Positions 25,353 through 33,912 of a DNA stretch of 50,436 nucleotides are shown here, one piece after another. The stretch comes from Gammaproteobacteria bacterium. Its GTDB lineage: Bacteria > Pseudomonadota > Gammaproteobacteria > Acidiferrobacterales > UBA6901. A program made the position numbers and the translations under genes. The stretch's first letter is position 1; each line of letters starts with the position of its first letter. The stretch spans positions 1 to 50,436 of the forward strand of contig JACREH010000029.1 in the NCBI GenBank assembly GCA_016218345.1, written 5' to 3'. The notes beneath the pieces are model-generated. The model was given only the letters and a program-made list of their open reading frames with translations, was not told the origin of the DNA and ran no database searches.

Positions 25353-25392
25353 ATGAAACCTGCTCCGCTGCGCGACGCTCGTCTTGTCCTGT
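25353..25392 (+). repeat. GAAGCCC-family copy directly at the nit stop codon
   Basis: The diverged copy TGAAACCTGCTCCGCTGCGC followed by GACGCTCGTCTTGTCCTGTT touches the nit stop codon (25393-25395). Relative to nit transcription it is in reverse orientation, unlike the copies after kdsD, kdsC and ptsH. Confidence 0.7.
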
Positions 25393-26301
25393 TCAACTCA
25401 ATCTCCGGTGACGGATGCTGGGGAAAGATCTGCGGATACGCTGCAGCTGCTGCAAGTCGCACTCGGCCGACACCACGCCCGAGCCGCGCGGCAGGCGGTC
25501 CAGCACCTCGCCCCACGGGCTCACGATCATGCTGTCGCCGTGGGTCTCGCGGCCGTTGAGGTGATAGCCGCCCTGCGCGGGCGCGATCAGGTACGCCAAA
25601 TTCTCGATGGCGCGGGCGCGCACCAGCGTCTCCCAATGGGCGCGCCCGGTGCGGGCGGTGAACGCCGACGGCACCACGAACAGCTCGGCGCCCTGATCCA
25701 ACAGTCGCCGGAACAACTCCGGGAAGCGCAGGTCGTAACAGACCGCCAGACCGACGCGCCCACAGGGTGTTTCGAACACCACCGGCGAGTCGCCGGCCTC
25801 GGTCGTGGCCGATTCCCGGTAGCGCTCAGTCGCTCCCGACATCCTGTCTCCCGCGACACTAGTACGTCCCTCGGCCGCTGTTCCCGACGCGGCTCTACCT
25901 CCTCCATCCCTGGAGTCGTGTGCGTCGACGTTTTCAAGCTCGACGTCGAACAAGTGAATCTTGTCGTAGCGCGCCACGCGCTCGCCGCGTTCGTTGTACA
26001 CCAGGCAGGTGGCGCGCACCTTGCCGGGTTGACGCGCCTTGAGCGGGATGGTGCCGCCCACCAGCCAGATGCCATGGGTGCGCGCCTGATGGGCCAGGAA
26101 CTCCTGGATCGGTCCGCGGCCGTCGTCCTCGGCGAGCGCCAGGCGATCGCCTTCCTCGATCGGCATGAGCGCGAAATTCTCCGGCAACGCCACCAGTCGC
26201 GCGCCGCCGGCCACGGCCATGGCGATCAGCCGCCCGGCCTCGGTGAGGTTGGCGCGGTACAGCGGTCCCGAGGCCATCTGGACCGCGGCGATCTTACTCA
26301 T
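25393..26301 (-). CDS. Nit1/Nit2-like carbon-nitrogen hydrolase with an in-frame insertion
   Basis: This 302-residue nitrilase-superfamily amidase is probably a deaminated-glutathione or omega-amidase type metabolite-repair enzyme. The catalytic triad is seen as Glu41 (LPENFAL), Lys114 (RYDKIHLFDV) and Cys188 (AVCYDLRFPEL). Between Lys114 and Cys188, residues 130-159 form a Gly/Arg/Ala/Ser-rich stretch that family members normally lack. Without it the sequence would read directly from VDAHD to RYRESATTEAGD. The insertion keeps the frame and lies in a surface loop, so the enzyme may still work. The gene is part of the rng-yhdP-nit-tldD run. Confidence 0.9.
   Translation of the reverse strand: MSKIAAVQMASGPLYRANLTEAGRLIAMAVAGGARLVALPENFALMPIEEGDRLALAEDDGRGPIQEFLAHQARTHGIWLVGGTIPLKARQPGKVRATCLVYNERGERVARYDKIHLFDVELENVDAHDSRDGGGRAASGTAAEGRTSVAGDRMSGATERYRESATTEAGDSPVVFETPCGRVGLAVCYDLRFPELFRRLLDQGAELFVVPSAFTARTGRAHWETLVRARAIENLAYLIAPAQGGYHLNGRETHGDSMIVSPWGEVLDRLPRGSGVVSAECDLQQLQRIRRSFPSIRHRRLS
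25825..25914 (-). repeat. 90-bp structured element inserted in frame within nit
   Basis: On the coding strand the insert contains CTCC-AGGGAT-GGAG, then GCCGC-GTCGGGAACA-GCGGC, then a nested hairpin GTCGC-GGGA-GACAGGATGTC-GGGA-GCGAC. The AGGGAT loop is the same as in the 54-bp units near ptsI. The insert encodes 30 low-complexity residues without a stop codon. It resembles in behaviour the palindromic elements found inside Rickettsia proteins, but no sequence relation is claimed. Confidence 0.7.
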
Positions 26302-26416
26302 GACAAGTCTCGTTCAGGAAAGGTGTGGATGAAACCGCGCATCGATATGAATCGGCATGGCTGGATGCGATCCGTGTCGATCCGCGATCAGGCGTGGCTG
26401 CTCGTTCGTTTGCTTC

Positions 26417-29400
26417 CTAGTTCTCGGCCGCCGGTTCGGCGATGCCGGGTTTGCTCAGTTTGACGACGGTCGGCTCATCCCAACCGCCCTTCACGCTGTA
26501 GTTGACGCGCGTGCTCTCCTCGATCTGCGGCTTGAGCAAGTTCTGCATCAAGGCCACCGCCGCGCCGACCGCCGGCCCGCCCAGCAACCCGCTGGTGATG
26601 GTGAGTTCCTCGCCGAAGCGCGGTGTCACGCCGATCTCGAGATCGAGGTCGCGCACCGCCAAACCGACCCGTCCGGCGATCTGCAGGCTGGCGGACGTAC
26701 CCTTGATCGACAACCCTTGAGTATAGGCATTGCCGTGCTCGACCGAGACCTGTCCGCGTATGGTATCAAAGTTGAAGCCTTTCCCGAAGATGCCGCTGAA
26801 ATCGAGACTGAGATAACGCGTGATCGAACTGATATTGAGCACCCCGAGCAAACGCCCGGCGCCCTGCTGTACCTTGAGCAGCCGCCCCTTACCGGCGGCG
26901 AGCGTCAGGGCGCCGTTCAACCGCTCGAAACCGAACGCGCCCGGCCCGCCCGGCCACGACCATTTCGAGGTCAGGGTCAATTCTCCGCCGGCGATCTCGT
27001 CGGGATAACCCAGGAATGTCAGGGTCTTTCCAAGATCGTCGCTCGCCACCTCGACCTCGAGTTCGGTGACGGGCTTGCCGGCGGAATCGAGCCGCCAATC
27101 CCCATGCACCTGGAAGGCAGTGTGCGGTTGGGCGAGGCGCAGACGGCCGATGCGCCAGCCGCTGGCAAACGGCGCGGCGGCGAACTCGAGTTCGCCCCAG
27201 TTCTTGCCGGACCATTTCAGGGCGGCGGTCTTGAGCGACAGCGCCGGAAGATCGCGCGGATCGACGTGCGTGCCGTTGTCGGTCGCGAAGCGGTCGGGCA
27301 ATACCAGATAGTCGAGGCTGAAATGCGGCACGCCCCGCACCCCGGCGGTGACCGGCCACAACACGCTGCCGCCGAGCGCATCTCCCTTGATCTGTCCGTG
27401 CCAGTCACCCGGCCATTTACCGACATCCAGACTGAGCGCGCCCAGGTCATGACCGAACAGCCGCAGCGCGCCGATGTCGGCGGTCACCCGGGTAAGCCAG
27501 GCCGGCATGCCGGGTTCGCGGGAGGGAGTGGTGCTGGCCGCGAAATAATCCAGCCAGCGATCGGCATCCAGGCGTGCGGCCCGCAGATTGAGATACAAGC
27601 CGGCCTGGTCGGGCAACACCGCCGGCGGCCCGCCGATGTTGACGCGGCCCTTATTGAACGCCCACCCGGGCGCCTGTTTGAGAAACGCCAGTTGCGCGCT
27701 CAGGCGTTGATCGAGCCTGACCTCCAGCACGTGATGATCGGCGCCGGCGGTCACGGTCCGGGCGGTGAGCGGGGCCGAGACGGCGCGCGCCTTGTCGAGC
27801 GGTGCCGGCAGATTCACCCCCAGGCCTTGTAAATCCGACTCCCAGAAAAACGCCGGCACGCCGCCGGCGAGTGTCATGCGCCCACGCCAGGCGGCCGCGC
27901 CCTCGAGTCGCCCGGTCAGCACCCGGCCGAGCACGGCCTCGAGGCCGGCGCTCGTGAACCGGCCTTCGCCCTCCAGTGTCAACGACCGGCCCCGCCCGGT
28001 GTCGGTCATGGAACGCAGTTCGGCGGGCCCGCCGAGGATGCGCGCCCCCACCCGCAGGCCGGTGATGCCGGACTGGTTGAAGGCCAGACGCCCGTCGATG
28101 GCTTCGAGACTCAAGCCCTTGACCGGGGTATGCAGGGCGGCACGCTGAAATTGATATTCCCCATCGAGACGGTTCGGCTCGGCCGACAGCGGCACGGTGA
28201 TATCGAGCGCCAGACTGCCCTGGCCTTCGCCGCGCAGCCCCGGAACCAGCAGCGCCTGCCAATCCTTGGGGGGGGTTTCGTACAACATGCGCAGCGTGTC
28301 GCCGAGCGAACCGCTGGCCCGGCCGTTGATGCGCAACTGCTGATTCTCGGTCTTGCCGAGGTCGGCGATCGACACCACCACCTGGCCGACAGCGAGCGTG
28401 CCGATCCGGCCGCTGCTCGCGGTGATGAGCATCTCCGGGCCACGGAACAACAGATCGACCTCGCCCTGCTCGATGCGCGGCCAGCGCGGCAGGTATTCGA
28501 ACAAGGCGTTGTGCACGTGCGCCGCGACCTCGAACGTGCCGTTGCCGTCGCGGAACGGAAACTCATCGATCCGGCCGTCGAAGATCGCGTGGCCGGCGGT
28601 GCCGGTGCCGGCGACGATAGCGCGCTCCAACCAGGCGCGTATCTCGCCCGGCAGGATCGCCGGAAAATAACGACCGGCGTGCGCGCCGTTCAGGTCCTTG
28701 AAATCGAAACGCAGTTTGAGATAGGGCGCGACCGCCTGATGCGGCAGCCGCAGCTCGAGCGCGCCGCTGGCGCGGCCGTCGGGCGAACGCAACCGCAGCT
28801 TGTCGGCGTTCACCTGCCAATACTCGTCGGTGCGCTGCCAGCGCACCCGCCCCTCGGCCTGTTGCCATTCGAGCGGCGCGCGGAACACCTGGCGGAGATC
28901 GACCTGGCCGCCGGCCGAGTCGAGCACGAACTCGCCGCCGCGCGGGTGTACGCTCAGGCGGCCGTTCACCCCGCTCAGCCCGGGGAAATCCCGGTGCGCC
29001 GCGACCGCCAGACCGGCGGCCTCGGTTTCGAGCACGTAATGGGCCGGATTGAACCAATTCTTGTCGATGACGAGCTTGAACTCGTTGAGCGCCCCGCTCG
29101 GGCGCAGCGCCCGCATCCAATCCAGCACCTGGTTCTTTTGTTCGACCCCGGCGACGAACCGCGACACATCGCCGATGTCGACGTGCTTGATGCGCACCAC
29201 GGTATCCTCGAAACGCTGCTCGATGCGCAACCGCCCGGCCGACCATGGGGCCCCGGTCAACGCCAGCCGAAGCTTGTTGAGGTCCAGATACCAGGTCTCG
29301 TCGCCGCCGCGCCAGACCAGATCGGTCTGTGCCTGGCGGACCGCGAGCGGCCGGTGCAGGCCGGGAACCGGCAGACGCAGGTCGGCCACGCCGACGTCGC

Positions 29401-30340
29401 CCTTCACCAGCTGCAGGCTATTGTTCTTCCACTCGCTCCACAGCCGCAGACTGAACCGACCGCGAAACTCGTCCGGCAGGATTTCCCGGACGATCGGCGG
29501 CAATTTTTCGATATTGAGTCCGACCGCCTCGACGAACATCTTGCCGGTCCAGTCGTCGTCGATCAGCGGATTACCGCTGACGTCGGCGATGAACGCGCAG
29601 CGCTCGCACAGGCTGGCCGGGAACAGCGCCCGCACCCCCAGTTGGTGACGGTCGGCGATGTTGCGCAAGCTCAGGCTCACCTGGGTGAGCGTGAGGCGCT
29701 GGGCGCCGCGCTTGTGATCGAGCCACAACAGTTCGCCGTTCTCGACGATCAGCTCGCGCTGCGCGAACAGCCATTGGATGAAACCGGTTTGTTCGGCCGG
29801 CGATTCGAGATCGAGCGGATCGAATCCGCCGATTCGAAACCGCCCGTCGACCAGGCGTTCGAACACCAGGCGCGGCTCGACCATGACCAGACTGTTGATC
29901 TCGACCCGGCCGATCAAGAGCGGCAACCACGCCAGGCTCAAGCGCAGCTCCTTGAGCCGCACCACCGGACGCCCACGCGCGTCCGCCGCCACCGCAAATT
30001 CAAACGCCCGCAGGCCGGGGTTGAGCCCGTCCCAGTAGCTGTCCAGGCGCTCGATCGTCACCGGGTAGCCGCTCTGCTCGCTCAGGTAGGCGGCGATCTC
30101 CAGGTTTTTTTCGGCGAGCGCCGGCAACAACCACAGGCGTGCGACGCTGAACGTGAGCGCGAGCAGCGTCAGCACCAGGGCGCTGCCGTACCAGAGCGAG
30201 TGGAGCAAACGGCCCGACCAACGGTGCAGGCGCGCGGTAAACGGACGCCGTCCGCCATGCCTGACAAAATGCGCCAAGGCGCGCGCGCCCTGGGCCAGGC
30301 GTTGGCGGGGGGTTTGGACCGGGGTCGATGACTTGTGCAT
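26417..30340 (-). CDS. yhdP: AsmA-like phospholipid transport protein YhdP
   Basis: This 1307-residue protein has one N-terminal membrane segment (about residues 45-70, WYGSALVLTLLALTFSVARLW) and a very long periplasmic repeating-beta-groove region. It ends in a C-terminal AsmA-like/DUF3971 part (NISSITRYLSLDFSGIFGKGFNFDTI). The YhdP-TamB-YdbH proteins bridge the two membranes for phospholipid transport. Length and neighbours (rng upstream, nit-tldD downstream) are those of the usual rng-yhdP-tldD cluster. ATG 30340 is chosen because the frame further upstream has no family resemblance. Confidence 0.92.
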   Translation of the reverse strand: MHKSSTPVQTPRQRLAQGARALAHFVRHGGRRPFTARLHRWSGRLLHSLWYGSALVLTLLALTFSVARLWLLPALAEKNLEIAAYLSEQSGYPVTIERLDSYWDGLNPGLRAFEFAVAADARGRPVVRLKELRLSLAWLPLLIGRVEINSLVMVEPRLVFERLVDGRFRIGGFDPLDLESPAEQTGFIQWLFAQRELIVENGELLWLDHKRGAQRLTLTQVSLSLRNIADRHQLGVRALFPASLCERCAFIADVSGNPLIDDDWTGKMFVEAVGLNIEKLPPIVREILPDEFRGRFSLRLWSEWKNNSLQLVKGDVGVADLRLPVPGLHRPLAVRQAQTDLVWRGGDETWYLDLNKLRLALTGAPWSAGRLRIEQRFEDTVVRIKHVDIGDVSRFVAGVEQKNQVLDWMRALRPSGALNEFKLVIDKNWFNPAHYVLETEAAGLAVAAHRDFPGLSGVNGRLSVHPRGGEFVLDSAGGQVDLRQVFRAPLEWQQAEGRVRWQRTDEYWQVNADKLRLRSPDGRASGALELRLPHQAVAPYLKLRFDFKDLNGAHAGRYFPAILPGEIRAWLERAIVAGTGTAGHAIFDGRIDEFPFRDGNGTFEVAAHVHNALFEYLPRWPRIEQGEVDLLFRGPEMLITASSGRIGTLAVGQVVVSIADLGKTENQQLRINGRASGSLGDTLRMLYETPPKDWQALLVPGLRGEGQGSLALDITVPLSAEPNRLDGEYQFQRAALHTPVKGLSLEAIDGRLAFNQSGITGLRVGARILGGPAELRSMTDTGRGRSLTLEGEGRFTSAGLEAVLGRVLTGRLEGAAAWRGRMTLAGGVPAFFWESDLQGLGVNLPAPLDKARAVSAPLTARTVTAGADHHVLEVRLDQRLSAQLAFLKQAPGWAFNKGRVNIGGPPAVLPDQAGLYLNLRAARLDADRWLDYFAASTTPSREPGMPAWLTRVTADIGALRLFGHDLGALSLDVGKWPGDWHGQIKGDALGGSVLWPVTAGVRGVPHFSLDYLVLPDRFATDNGTHVDPRDLPALSLKTAALKWSGKNWGELEFAAAPFASGWRIGRLRLAQPHTAFQVHGDWRLDSAGKPVTELEVEVASDDLGKTLTFLGYPDEIAGGELTLTSKWSWPGGPGAFGFERLNGALTLAAGKGRLLKVQQGAGRLLGVLNISSITRYLSLDFSGIFGKGFNFDTIRGQVSVEHGNAYTQGLSIKGTSASLQIAGRVGLAVRDLDLEIGVTPRFGEELTITSGLLGGPAVGAAVALMQNLLKPQIEESTRVNYSVKGGWDEPTVVKLSKPGIAEPAAEN

Positions 30341-30545
30341 GGATCTATTTTGCCTAATGCCCCCGGGAATAACACGCAAACCGCTCGATCGGTTGACGCG
30401 TTCGGTCAACACACCCCGCCGGCCGCGGACCGGCGGCCTTTCGTCGGACGCGGTCGGCGCTCCGTCCGGGAGCGGTTCTCATTCGTCCCGCGACCGTCTA
30501 AACCTATACAGGACCGACCACCACCGCCCACTAAACGAGGACGCC

Positions 30546-30725
30546 ATGAAAGCCACCGACCAGGTATTCGACCAGATCATCGGCAAGATGGAGATTTCTT
30601 TGCATATGGTACAGGAACTGGAGGACATGCTGTCGAACCTGTCGGAACGCGCCCACAAGAATTCCGAACGCGACTATCTGGTAGCGGCCCCCGGCAACGC
30701 CCGACCGCTGCCGCTGCGCCAGTAG
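30546..30725 (+). CDS. Small hypothetical protein between yhdP and rng
   Basis: This 59-residue, mostly helical protein (MKATDQVFDQIIGKMEISLH, then MVQELEDMLSNLSER) has a GAGGA ribosome-binding site seven bases before the ATG. The heptad-like leucine/methionine pattern suggests a short amphipathic or coiled-coil helix. It is on the strand opposite its neighbours. No family was recognised, and it may not be expressed. Confidence 0.45.
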   Translation: MKATDQVFDQIIGKMEISLHMVQELEDMLSNLSERAHKNSERDYLVAAPGNARPLPLRQ

Positions 30726-30803
30726 CGTCCCCCACCCCCGCTCCCGGCCAAGTTCCGGGGCAGCCCCGCGGCGGCGGTCAGGCCGCCGGCGGGTGTCCGC
30801 CGG

Positions 30804-32279
30804 TCACATCAGCACCACGTCAAACTGCTCTTGCTGGTATTGCGGCTCGACCTGCAACTGGATCGGCTTGCCTATGAACTCCTGTAGCTTGAGCAGACTC
30901 ACCGACTCCTCGTCGAGCAGCATATCCACCACCGGTTGCGAGGCCAGCACCAGGTAACGGGCGGCCCCGAACTGGCGGGCCTCGCGCAGAATCTCCCGAA
31001 AAATTTCGTAACACACCGTGGTCGCGGTTTTCAGCGCGCCGCTGCCCTTGCAGACCGGGCAGGGCTCGCACAGTATGTGCTCGAGACTTTCGCGCGTGCG
31101 CTTGCGGGTGATTTCGACCAGCCCCAACGGCGACATCTCGGTGATATGGGTCTTGACCCGGTCGCGCGCCAGCGCCTTTTCGAGCGTGCGCAACACCTGG
31201 CGGCGGTGCTCGGGCTCGGCCATGTCGATGAAATCGACGATGACGATCCCGCCGAGGTTGCGCAGCCGCAGTTGGCGCGCCACCGCCTGGGTGGCCTCGA
31301 GATTGGTCTTGAACAGCGTTTCTTCCAGGTTCTTGCGGCCCACGTAGGCGCCGGTGTTGATGTCGATAGTGGTCAAGGCCTCGGTCTGATCGAACACCAG
31401 ATAGCCGCCGGACTTGAGCGGTACCTTGCGCTCGAGCGCCTTTTTTATTTCATCCTCGACCGAGTAGAGATCGAAGATCGGCCGGTCGCCGGGATAATAC
31501 TCGATGCGATTTTCGAGTTCCGGCATGAACGCGCGCGCGAATTCGATCGCTTTCTGATAGGTCTCGCGCGAATCGATGCGCACCTTTTCGATACTGTCCA
31601 CCATCAGATCGCGCATGCAGCGCAACGGCAAGGAAAGATCCTCGTGCAGCAGGCTGCCAGCCGGCGCGGTCTTGATCGACTCTTGCAGCGCCAGCCAGGT
31701 GCGGCGCAGATACGGGATGTCGGCCTTCAACTCGTCGTCGGTCACGGCACCGGCCATGGTGCGCAGGATATAGCCGCCTTCGTCGCCCGCCTCCATGGCC
31801 GACTTCACCACCTGACGCAGGCGTTCGCGCTCGCCGTCGTCCTCGATCCGCTGGGAGATGCCGATGTGCTTGGTGTACGGCATGTACACCAGATAGCGCG
31901 CCGGCAGCGTGATATGGGTGGTGAGGCGCGCGCCCTTGGTGCCGAGCGGATCCTTCACCACCTGCACGATCAGTTCCTGGCCGTCGTGCAACAGCTCGCT
32001 GATGGTCGGGGTCTCACCGGCCTCGTGCCCGCCGTTGGCGCCGCCGCGCGCCGCGGCGCGCATATCCGAGGCGTGCAAGAACGCGGTGCGCTCCTGGCCG
32101 ATGTCGATAAACGCCGCCTGCATGCCGGGCAGGATGCGCGCCACCTTGCCCTTGTAAATATTTCCGACGATGCCGCGATTGCGGGTGCGCTCGATGTGCA
32201 CCTCCTGAAGCACGCCGTTTTCGATGACTGCAACACGGGCTTCCTGCGGTGTTACATTTACGAGGATCTCTTCGCTCAT
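30804..32279 (-). CDS. rng: Ribonuclease G
   Basis: This 491-residue endoribonuclease trims the 5' end of 16S rRNA and takes part in mRNA decay. The N-terminal S1-like domain (~40-125) contains GNIYKGKVARILPGMQAAFIDIG. The catalytic DNase-I-like domain carries the Asp-containing GGIVIVDFIDM, and a zinc-link CPVCKGSG follows. Length shows RNase G, without the long tail of RNase E. The start overlaps the maf stop (ATGA). Confidence 0.95.
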   Translation of the reverse strand: MSEEILVNVTPQEARVAVIENGVLQEVHIERTRNRGIVGNIYKGKVARILPGMQAAFIDIGQERTAFLHASDMRAAARGGANGGHEAGETPTISELLHDGQELIVQVVKDPLGTKGARLTTHITLPARYLVYMPYTKHIGISQRIEDDGERERLRQVVKSAMEAGDEGGYILRTMAGAVTDDELKADIPYLRRTWLALQESIKTAPAGSLLHEDLSLPLRCMRDLMVDSIEKVRIDSRETYQKAIEFARAFMPELENRIEYYPGDRPIFDLYSVEDEIKKALERKVPLKSGGYLVFDQTEALTTIDINTGAYVGRKNLEETLFKTNLEATQAVARQLRLRNLGGIVIVDFIDMAEPEHRRQVLRTLEKALARDRVKTHITEMSPLGLVEITRKRTRESLEHILCEPCPVCKGSGALKTATTVCYEIFREILREARQFGAARYLVLASQPVVDMLLDEESVSLLKLQEFIGKPIQLQVEPQYQQEQFDVVLM

Positions 32280-32881
32280 GATGGCGTTTCCAATTTTTGT
32301 AGAATCTGGCTCAGCTCATGGAGCGGCAGGCCCATGACGCCGGAATAACTGCCCTCGAGGCGTGCGATGAACCGCGCCGCCCGACCTTGTATGGCATAGC
32401 CGCCGGCCTTGTCGGCCGGCTCGCCGCTCGCCCAGTAGGCGGCGATGTCCTGCTCGGTGAGCGGGCCGAAGGTGACCGTGCTTACATTCACCGCGCTGTG
32501 CTCGATCGTCCGGCCGCGGGCGGCGCCGGCCGCCACGCAAACCCCGGTCAGCACCTGATGACTGCGCCCGGCGAGCCGGCGCAACATCGCCAGCCCATCG
32601 GCGCGATCGCGCGGCTTGCCGAGAATCTCGCCGTCGACCGTCACGCAGGTATCGGCGCCGAGCACCGGACGCGCCGGCAGACCGCGACGGACGAGTTCGG
32701 TCAGTCCGACACGGGCTTTTTCGCACGCCAGGCGGCGCACATAGTCGGCGGGGGGTTCCTGCGGTCGCGCGTCCTCGCACACCCCGACCGCCAGCACGTC
32801 GAACTCGACGTCGATCTGGCGGAGCAATTCCTGGCGGCGCGGGCTGGCCGAAGCGAGATAAATCTTAGGGACGAGGGACAA
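32276..32881 (-). CDS. maf: Maf/YhdE nucleoside triphosphate pyrophosphatase
   Basis: This 201-residue house-cleaning enzyme hydrolyses dTTP/UTP and modified nucleotides. Motifs are LASASPRRQELL, GADTCVTVDGEILGKP, GRSHQVLTGV and KAGGYAIQGRAARFI; the last marks the YhdE subgroup. The first plausible start is TTG at 32881, which lies inside a CGAGGGA repeat. No ATG or Shine-Dalgarno sequence precedes LASASPRR, so the repeat seems to have replaced the original start region. Initiation may depend on coupling with rlmH or on the TTG. The 3' end overlaps rng. Confidence 0.9.
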   Translation of the reverse strand: MSLVPKIYLASASPRRQELLRQIDVEFDVLAVGVCEDARPQEPPADYVRRLACEKARVGLTELVRRGLPARPVLGADTCVTVDGEILGKPRDRADGLAMLRRLAGRSHQVLTGVCVAAGAARGRTIEHSAVNVSTVTFGPLTEQDIAAYWASGEPADKAGGYAIQGRAARFIARLEGSYSGVMGLPLHELSQILQKLETPS

Positions 32882-32948
32882 GGGACGAGGTTCGAGGGCT
32901 GGATGTATGAATTTAATTGTAATTGTAACTTGTCCCCCGTCCCTCGCG
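32868..32948. repeat. CGAGGGA inverted-repeat element between rlmH and maf
   Basis: The left arm GGGACGAGGGACAAGGGACG (32868-32890) pairs with the right arm CTTGTCCCCCGTCCCTCGCG (32929-32948) around an AT-rich loop (AATTTAATTGTAATTGTAA). The right end is six bases from the rlmH stop. The left end overlaps the first codons of maf. Confidence 0.75.
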
Positions 32949-32954
32949 CCTGCT

Positions 32955-33422
32955 TTATCGGTGGTACGGCAGATTCTTATAAATGCTCCAGGCCCGGTAC
33001 AGTTGCTCGGCGACCAGCACCCGCACCAGCGGGTGCGGCAGGGTCAGGGCCGACAACGACCAGGTTTCGTCGGCGCGCTCCAGACACGCGCTTGCCAGCC
33101 CCTCGGGCCCGCCGATCAACAGCGCCACATCCCGCCCCTCGGCCAGCCAGCCCGGTAACTTCCGTGCCAGCTCTTGGGTGCTAAGCGCCCGGCCGGTGCG
33201 CTCGAGCGCGATCGCCCGCGCGCCCTTCGGTAACGCCGCCAGGCAGCGCGCGCCCTCGTCTTTGATCAGGCGCGCGATATCGGCGCCCTTGGCACGCCGC
33301 CCGGCGGGAATCTCCTTCAGCACCAACCGGCACTCGCCGCGCAGGCGCTTGGCGTACTCCTGGTAACCGGCCTCGACCCACGCCGGCATGCCCTTGCCGA
33401 CGGCAATCAAATGGATGTGCAT
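32955..33422 (-). CDS. rlmH: 23S rRNA pseudouridine-1915 N3-methyltransferase RlmH
   Basis: This 155-residue SPOUT methyltransferase acts on assembled 70S ribosomes. The SAM-binding trefoil knot shows LLIGGPEGL and the C-terminal SLSALTLPHPLVRVLVAEQLYRAWSI signature. Length and the rsfS-rlmH neighbourhood are standard. Confidence 0.96.
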   Translation of the reverse strand: MHIHLIAVGKGMPAWVEAGYQEYAKRLRGECRLVLKEIPAGRRAKGADIARLIKDEGARCLAALPKGARAIALERTGRALSTQELARKLPGWLAEGRDVALLIGGPEGLASACLERADETWSLSALTLPHPLVRVLVAEQLYRAWSIYKNLPYHR

Positions 33423-33467
33423 CGCCCCGCCTCGCCGGGATGTTTCACGCGCAGACCGCCGGCACGG

Positions 33468-33890
33468 TCAGCGTCTCGGTTTGCGTCGTGGCGTCTGGGA
33501 ACGGGATTTCTTGCGCGGACCTTTCTTGGTCTTGGCGCGTGCCGACGGCCTGGCCGGCGCCTCGGGTTGAATCTCCGCCCAGAGTTTTTCCAGGTTGTAA
33601 AAATCGCGGGTCTGCGGGTGCATGACATGCGTCACCACGTCGCCGAAATCGATCAACACCCATTCGCCGAACTCCTTGCCCTCCAGGCCGATCGGCTTCA
33701 ACCCCCGGGCGCGCAGCTTGTCGACCACCTTCTCGGCCAGCGTCGCCACATGCCGGCTGGAGGTGCCGCTCGCGATCACCATGTAATCGGTGAAGCCCGC
33801 GACCTTGCGCACGTCCAGCACCCGAATGTCCTGACCCTTGGCATCCACCAACGCCCGATGGATGAGTTGCTGCATCTTCTTGGCTTGCAT
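33468..33890 (-). CDS. rsfS: Ribosome silencing factor RsfS
   Basis: This 140-residue protein binds ribosomal protein L14 and blocks subunit joining in stationary phase. The core (residues 5-105) shows DIRVLDVRKVAGFTDYMVIASGTSSRHV and GLEGKEFGEWVLIDFGDVVTHVMHP. About 35 residues of a Lys/Arg/Pro-rich tail extend beyond the usual end and may add RNA contacts. It follows nadD by 22 bases. Confidence 0.95.
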   Translation of the reverse strand: MQAKKMQQLIHRALVDAKGQDIRVLDVRKVAGFTDYMVIASGTSSRHVATLAEKVVDKLRARGLKPIGLEGKEFGEWVLIDFGDVVTHVMHPQTRDFYNLEKLWAEIQPEAPARPSARAKTKKGPRKKSRSQTPRRKPRR

Positions 33891-33912
33891 CTGCGCTCTC
33901 GTGAAAGTCCGG

